Source of the DNA: Nonomuraea angiospora
GTDB taxonomy: Bacteria; Actinomycetota; Actinomycetes; Streptosporangiales; Streptosporangiaceae
Reading direction: 5' to 3'
Length of the DNA: 64,000 bases
Assembly: GCF_014873145.1 (NCBI RefSeq)
Contig: NZ_JADBEK010000001.1
Coordinates: 1,674,001 to 1,738,000, forward strand
Within the stretch, counting starts at the first letter, position 1. Each line of letters starts with the position of its first letter. The notes under the pieces are model-generated. The model had not been told where the DNA came from, searched no databases, and saw only the letters and a program-made list of their open reading frames with translations. Shown here one piece after another: positions 60,307 to 64,000 of the stretch. The translations under genes were made by a program, and so were the position numbers.

Positions 60307-60948
60307 ATGATTCGTGTGTTCCTCCTTGACGACCATGAGGTCGTACGGCGCGGGGTCGCCGCCTTGCTGGACTCCGAGGACGACATCGAGGTCATCGGCG
60401 AGGCGGGAACCGCCGAGTCGGCCATCGCCCGCATCCTCGCGCTCAAGCCCGACGTCGCGGTGCTGGACGTGCGGTTACCGGATGGCAACGGCGTCGACGT
60501 GTGCCGAGAGGTCCGTTCCCGGATGTCCGGCCTGGCGTGCCTGATGCTGACGTCGTTCGCCGACGACGACGCGCTCTTCGACGCGGTGATGGCCGGGGCG
60601 TCCGGCTACGTGCTCAAGCAGATCCACGGCTCCGACCTGGTCGGCGCCGTCCGCACGGTCGCCTCGGGGCAGTCGCTGCTCGACCCGCAGACCACCGCCG
60701 CCATGCTGCAACGCCTGCGCGACCAGGCCGCCAGGAAGGATCCCCTCGCCGCGCTGACGGAACAGGAACGCCACATCCTCGACCTGATCGGCGAAGGGCT
60801 GACCAACCGGCAGATCGGCGAGCAGCTGTTCCTGGCGGAGAAGACGGTCAAGAACTACGTGTCCAACCTGCTGGCCAAGCTCAACATGCAACGCCGTACC
60901 CAGGCCGCCGCCCTGTCCGCCCGCCTGCGGGCCGCCAGGCCGGAATGA
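60307..60948 (+). CDS. devR: DevR/DosR-like response regulator
   Basis: 213 residues. Receiver: IRVFLLDDHEVVRRGVAALL, phospho-acceptor Asp54 in VAVLDVRLPDGNG, Thr in MLTSF and Lys in VLKQ. C-terminal LuxR HTH: LTEQERHILDLIGEGLTNRQIGEQLFLAEKTVKNYVSNLLAKLNMQRRTQAAAL; FLAEKTVKNYVS-LLAKL-M-RRTQAA is the hallmark of mycobacterial DosR as I remember it. Forms the pair with the haem-GAF kinase and presumably binds the GGGAC-type boxes. A rare TTA Leu codon (60475-60477) may tie it to development. Confidence 0.94.
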   Translation: MIRVFLLDDHEVVRRGVAALLDSEDDIEVIGEAGTAESAIARILALKPDVAVLDVRLPDGNGVDVCREVRSRMSGLACLMLTSFADDDALFDAVMAGASGYVLKQIHGSDLVGAVRTVASGQSLLDPQTTAAMLQRLRDQAARKDPLAALTEQERHILDLIGEGLTNRQIGEQLFLAEKTVKNYVSNLLAKLNMQRRTQAAALSARLRAARPE

Positions 60949-60957
60949 TCACCCGCA

Positions 60958-61020
60958 GCGCCCTCGGTGGCACGCCCGCCGGTTTCTGAGCGCCCGCCCA
61001 CTGCGCCCTCGGTGGCGCGC
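60958..61020. repeat. Direct repeat after devR
   Basis: GCGCCCTCGGTGGCRCGC occurs at 60958-60975 and 61003-61020 (one mismatch), 45 bp apart, in the otherwise empty 170-bp gap to the CopD-like gene. Confidence 0.6.
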
Positions 61021-61118
61021 ACCCTCGGCCTGCTCGCGCGGAACGGCGGCGGGCGTGTCCTCGACGTTCTGTGCCGTCACCGCGAGTCGGCGGAGCGGAC
61101 GGGGTTGAGCGGTGCGGC

Positions 61119-61556
61119 TCAGGTCGCGGGCAGGGCGGTGGCCAGCAGGACGACACCGAGCGACCCCACCAGCGAGGCCACCGCCATGGTCCGCGCCAGC
61201 CGGGGACGGGCCGCGCCCGAGGCCCAGCCGTGGAGAGCGGCGGCGGCCATGACCGCGCAGAAGAGCAGCAGCTTGGCGGCCAGGATCCGGCCATAACCGG
61301 GATCGGCGAGCGAGGACCAGGTGACGCCCTTGTGGCCGGCGAGCGCGACGCCGGTGCCGATCTGGACGGGCAGGAACGCGGCCACGGTGATGATCCCGAA
61401 GCGGCGACCGACCGCGGTCAGCACCTCGGCCCGCGGTCGATCCTCCAGCAGGCGGCGGGCCAGGGGCAGCACCACCAGCGACACCGTGAGCTGCCCGCCG
61501 ACCCACAGCGCCGCCGACAACACGTGCAGGAACCGGACCGTCGTCCACCAGGTCAT
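61119..61556 (-). CDS. CopD/DUF4149-like four-helix membrane protein
   Basis: 145 residues, four helices. The first carries RFLHVLSAALWVGGQLTVSLVVLPL, the HVLxAAxWVGG pattern of CopD-type copper-resistance membrane proteins. Start ATG 61556 follows AAAGGGG. TACAATGTA (61567-61575, minus strand) is a TACA/TGTA inverted repeat just upstream that could bind a BlaI/CopY-type repressor, though no such gene is in view. A role in copper transport is inferred only. Confidence 0.75.
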   Translation of the reverse strand: MTWWTTVRFLHVLSAALWVGGQLTVSLVVLPLARRLLEDRPRAEVLTAVGRRFGIITVAAFLPVQIGTGVALAGHKGVTWSSLADPGYGRILAAKLLLFCAVMAAAALHGWASGAARPRLARTMAVASLVGSLGVVLLATALPAT

Positions 61557-61835
61557 CGCGCACCCCTTTACATTGTAGATCAACTAGTGGTAGCAACAGG
61601 TGCGGAATCGACACATATCCGAAAAAGCGTAACATGCACAATAAATCTCATGAATGACAATTCTTATCACTTTTGTCGCACCATCTTTACGTTTTCCTTA
61701 TAACGCCGAAGATGCGCCGCGGGCGGCACTGGGAATGTAGAAGCCGATCACCGCATTCAGCGCCTCCGTATGGACATACTCGGGCTGCCGGTGATCTATT
61801 TTTTCGTCTTCCTCAGTGCAAGCAACGGATAAATC

Positions 61836-62687
61836 ATGAGATATCACCGACGAGGTGCCGTACTGGCTGCCGCGATATGCGTGGCCGCCGGCACCCAAAG
61901 CGGCGCGACCGCGCATGCCGACATCGCTCCCCCGCCGAACGGGAGCACGCAGATCACCGGCGAGGTATGCGGATCGCCGTACATCACCGGCGACCCGGAT
62001 CTGGGGCCGACGACCCTGCCCCAGACCGGCTATCTCGGCAATCTCCTGCGCGGCTACGTGCCGCTGGGCGGGCTGAGCCCCCAGCATTTCCTCGGGCGCT
62101 ACTGGGACTACGTCGTGAACAACTATCGTTTCCCGCCCGACGCCGGATTCGCCCGTTCCGGCGATTATCCCAACGGCAGGCTGCTGCTCAAGACGACGTT
62201 TCTCCAGCCTGGCATGAGACTCGACCGTTTCGGCGGCTACACCGGGTCATTCTTGGCGCCCTTGGGCGACCTCTACACCAGACGCTCGCTGCCACCCCGG
62301 AATCTCAACACCAACCCGCAGGATCCGGAGCACCTGTGCAACTATCATGCGTTCCGGGTGCTCAAGTCGTTCCGCGTCGACGTGGGCCCGGCGGCGCCCG
62401 CCTTTGAGCAGCCAGGCGGCGGCACGCAATATCACGTGCTCAGCAAGTACATTCCCGAAGCTCCTCAGACCAGCGACGAAGTCCCGATCAGCTGGCTGCT
62501 GCAGAACGGCTATCTGGAAGAGATCGAGCCGGTCACCGTAACCGACCTCGTTGCCGGCTATCCCATCACCAAAAGCGGCACAGTGAGCAACCAGAACACC
62601 GCCGTCGGCCGCGTCACGACCCCGCGGACCATGAGCGTCAAGGCCGGCGGACACCAGCCGAGCCGGGCACTCGCCGGAAAGGTGTGA
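61836..62687 (+). CDS. Secreted TNT-domain protein (predicted NAD+ glycohydrolase toxin)
   Basis: 283 residues with a signal peptide (AVLAAAICVAAGTQSGATAHA). The C-terminal two-thirds match the TNT toxin fold of Mycobacterium CpnT: MRLDRFGGYTGSFLAPLGDLYTRRSLPP, YHAFRVLKSFRVDVGPAAPAFEQPGGGTQYHV. Arg131, His171 and Gln198 fall near the spacing of the catalytic set (Arg757, His792, Gln822, from memory). Unlike CpnT there is no channel domain; it is a stand-alone Sec substrate. No immunity-factor-like ORF is adjacent. The upstream 270 bp are AT-rich (TATAAC at 61699 may be a -10), and no ribosome site precedes the ATG. Confidence 0.85.
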   Translation: MRYHRRGAVLAAAICVAAGTQSGATAHADIAPPPNGSTQITGEVCGSPYITGDPDLGPTTLPQTGYLGNLLRGYVPLGGLSPQHFLGRYWDYVVNNYRFPPDAGFARSGDYPNGRLLLKTTFLQPGMRLDRFGGYTGSFLAPLGDLYTRRSLPPRNLNTNPQDPEHLCNYHAFRVLKSFRVDVGPAAPAFEQPGGGTQYHVLSKYIPEAPQTSDEVPISWLLQNGYLEEIEPVTVTDLVAGYPITKSGTVSNQNTAVGRVTTPRTMSVKAGGHQPSRALAGKV

Positions 62688-62740
62688 CGGGAAAGGCTCG
62701 CCTGTCCGCTGAGGCGCGGCAGATCGGCCGGCAAGGGCGG

Positions 62741-62776
62741 CGCTCGCCTTCAGTGGCCTCCCACTGGAGGCGAGCG
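62741..62776. terminator. Long hairpin terminator between TNT and USP genes
   Basis: 16-bp stem (CGCTCGCCTTCAGTGG at 62741-62756 with 62761-62776, one G-U wobble) and a CCTC loop; between convergent stops. Confidence 0.8.
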
Positions 62777-62800
62777 GCCGGGCCCGGCCCCGCCGCCGCG

Positions 62801-63685
62801 TCATCGGACACGTGCGCCTGGGGTGCGGCGGAGTGGCCGTCTCCTCGGCGCGCTGACCACGCTCACCGGGCAGTGCGCTCGTTGCAGCACCCCACGGCTG
62901 ACGGAGCCCAGCATCGCGGAGGTGAACCCACCGAGCCCGCGCGAACCCACCACCACGAGATCGGCGACCCGGGAGGCGGCCGCCAGGGCCGGAACGGGGT
63001 GCTCGTCGACGATCGACTCGATCAGCTCGACATCCGGGTATTTCTCCCGCCGGAGCGCCAGACGCCGTCCGATCTCATCGGCCTCGCCGACCGGCAACGG
63101 CCCGTACCCGACGGGGTGCGGAGCCGTGTACGGATATCGCCTGCCGTACAGGACCCGAAGGCGCGCCCGCCGGGCGACCGCCTGCGCCAGCGCGTACTCC
63201 AGCGCCATGTCCGCGCACGGCGAGGCGTCGTAGCCCACCACGATCTCCCCGCTGCCGTCGCGCGGGGGCCTCCTGACGACCACCACGGGGCTCTCGGCGT
63301 ACCCGGCGAGGCCGAACCCGACCGAGCCGAGCACCAGCCCGGCGAAACCGCCCAGTCCCCGGCTGCCCACCACGACGGTGTCGGCCGTCTCCGACTCGCT
63401 CCTGAGCCGCTCGATCACCGCCCCGGTGACCAGGGCCGTCGAGGTTCGCGCGCCGGGGGCGAGCTCGTGCGCGCGATCGGCCGCAGCCGCGAGCAGCCTG
63501 TCGCACCGCTCGGTCAGGGTCTCCTGGTCGCTCGATGCGCTGAGCGGACGCTCGGCCAGCCAGGGCTCGCGTACGTGGACGATGCGCAGCGGCAGCTCTC
63601 GGCGTCCGGCGTCGCCGGCGGCCCAGGCGAGCGCCGCCCACGCGGTCCGCGAACCGTCGACTCCCACGACGACCGCTCCGTTCAT
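62801..63685 (-). CDS. Tandem universal stress protein
   Basis: 294 residues with two Usp domains (about 1-140 and 146-285). Each keeps the ATP-binding loop G2xG9xG(S/T): GSRGLGGFAGLVLGS and GSRGLGGFTSAMLGS. Two-domain Usp proteins are classic DosR targets in mycobacteria (Rv2623-type). ATG 63685 follows AAAGGG; ATG 63715 is also open. DosR-type boxes upstream (63773-63815) support membership of the local regulon. Confidence 0.92.
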   Translation of the reverse strand: MNGAVVVGVDGSRTAWAALAWAAGDAGRRELPLRIVHVREPWLAERPLSASSDQETLTERCDRLLAAAADRAHELAPGARTSTALVTGAVIERLRSESETADTVVVGSRGLGGFAGLVLGSVGFGLAGYAESPVVVVRRPPRDGSGEIVVGYDASPCADMALEYALAQAVARRARLRVLYGRRYPYTAPHPVGYGPLPVGEADEIGRRLALRREKYPDVELIESIVDEHPVPALAAASRVADLVVVGSRGLGGFTSAMLGSVSRGVLQRAHCPVSVVSAPRRRPLRRTPGARVR

Positions 63686-63772
63686 CGCCGCCCTTTCGCC
63701 GGTCCTCGTACTCATATCTCCAGCTCACGCCCGGCGAGGCCACGTCTCCAGGGGAGGAAGTCCTCTCCGCGA

Positions 63773-63815
63773 GGGACCATTGGGCTCCACGACCGATACC
63801 CGGGACCTTCGCCTC
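63773..63815. promoter_or_regulatory. Two DosR-box-like sites between usp and a small membrane peptide gene
   Basis: GGGACCATTGGGCTCC (63773-63788) and GGGACCTTCGCCTC (63802-63815), centred 28 bp apart. They could drive both the leftward usp and the rightward 30-residue gene. Confidence 0.6.
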
Positions 63816-63878
63816 TGGTGCGACCGGTGGCCGGTGGCGTGGGCTGGAAGTGCCAGGTCTCCTCGGGAAGGGGCCGTC

Positions 63879-63971
63879 ATGGATTGGCCGCCTGTCGCGA
63901 TCGTCATCGTCTCCGTGATCCTGGGTGTGGCGGTCGTCGTCACGACGTTCATCGCCCGTCCCAGGAAGTAG
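63879..63971 (+). CDS. 30-residue single-pass membrane peptide
   Basis: Begins MDWPPVAIVIVSVILG, continues AVVVTTFIARPRK: one membrane helix (about residues 5-24) with a basic C-terminus, so probably inserted with the C-terminus inside. ATG 63879 lies six bases after GGGAAGGGG, and a strong terminator follows eight bases after the stop. It sits 64 bp behind a DosR-type box. Its complete set of expression signals makes it a real gene despite its size; function unknown. Confidence 0.7.
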   Translation: MDWPPVAIVIVSVILGVAVVVTTFIARPRK

Positions 63972-63976
63972 ACGAC

Positions 63977-64000
63977 GCCCACCCCTTCCGAGGGGTGGGC
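63977..64000 (+). terminator. Tetraloop hairpin terminator
   Basis: Perfect 10-bp stem GCCCACCCCT (63977-63986) with AGGGGTGGGC (63991-64000) and TCCG loop. It reaches the window end, so any U-tract is out of view. Confidence 0.75.

Noticed and set aside
1..64000. tRNA, rRNA, riboswitch or insertion-sequence genes
   Set aside because: No transposase, integrase, rRNA segment or tRNA cloverleaf with a TTCGAAT-type arm was recognised by eye; a covariance-model scan would be decisive.

Overview
The window is high-GC DNA (clearly above 65 % by eye) with actinomycete habits: GTG/TTG starts, four-base start/stop overlaps, probable leaderless genes, LacI-controlled sugar loci, AfsR/ImmA remnants, a DosR/DevR gas-sensing locus and a Tat-type lipoprotein. 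It fits a soil or plant-associated filamentous actinobacterium (for example Streptosporangiales); this is inference from gene content, not a taxonomic result.

Layout. 1-2664: 3' part of a secreted glycoside hydrolase with carbohydrate-binding modules. 2756-7700: a two-component system divergent from an ABC exporter, then a secreted alpha/beta hydrolase. 7718-8961: a 2H phosphoesterase and a protein with two Phd/YefM-like units. 9025-15996: LacI regulator plus GH3 glucosidase, divergent from a binding protein and two permeases (CUT1 sugar uptake without its own ATPase). 16082-19291: rhodanese, an SDR lacking its catalytic motif, TetR, pirin and TPR protein. 19414-22278: class A penicillin-binding protein and DUF4232 lipoprotein. 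22428-25806: second GH3/LacI pair around a palindromic operator pair. 25814-30586: PadR-sulfatase-MFS operon divergent from its formylglycine-generating enzyme. 30587-41314: mixed accessory genes (LysE, AraC, DUF4345, PARG, nucleotidyltransferase, P450, orphan NuoH, small secreted proteins, decarboxylase, GlxA regulator), with gene scraps between them. 41457-51163: MFS, acyl-CoA ligase, frameshifted beta-helix protein, TetR/SDR pair, aldo-keto reductase, a paired winged-helix/membrane system and a carboxylesterase. 51237-53478: a decay zone with AfsR, ImmA/IrrE and FAD-monooxygenase remnants ending in 35-bp tandem repeats. 53495-57131: an HTH-membrane-propeller protein, a secreted protein and a TetR/methyltransferase pair.

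57382-64000 is the most coherent block: a DevS/DosT-like haem-GAF kinase, DevR/DosR regulator, STAS protein, PPOX-fold flavoprotein, tandem universal stress protein and a 30-residue membrane peptide, with DosR-box-like GGGAC-type sites before the STAS, PPOX, devR and USP/peptide units. A secreted TNT-domain (NAD+ glycohydrolase) protein lies inside the block in AT-richer DNA.

The strongest leads are the local DosR regulon with its new small and STAS members, the stand-alone secreted TNT toxin, the double-Phd protein with its own palindromes, the HTH-TM-propeller receptor-like regulator with TTGTCCG boxes, the winged-helix gene pair, and several genes broken by internal deletions or frameshifts.
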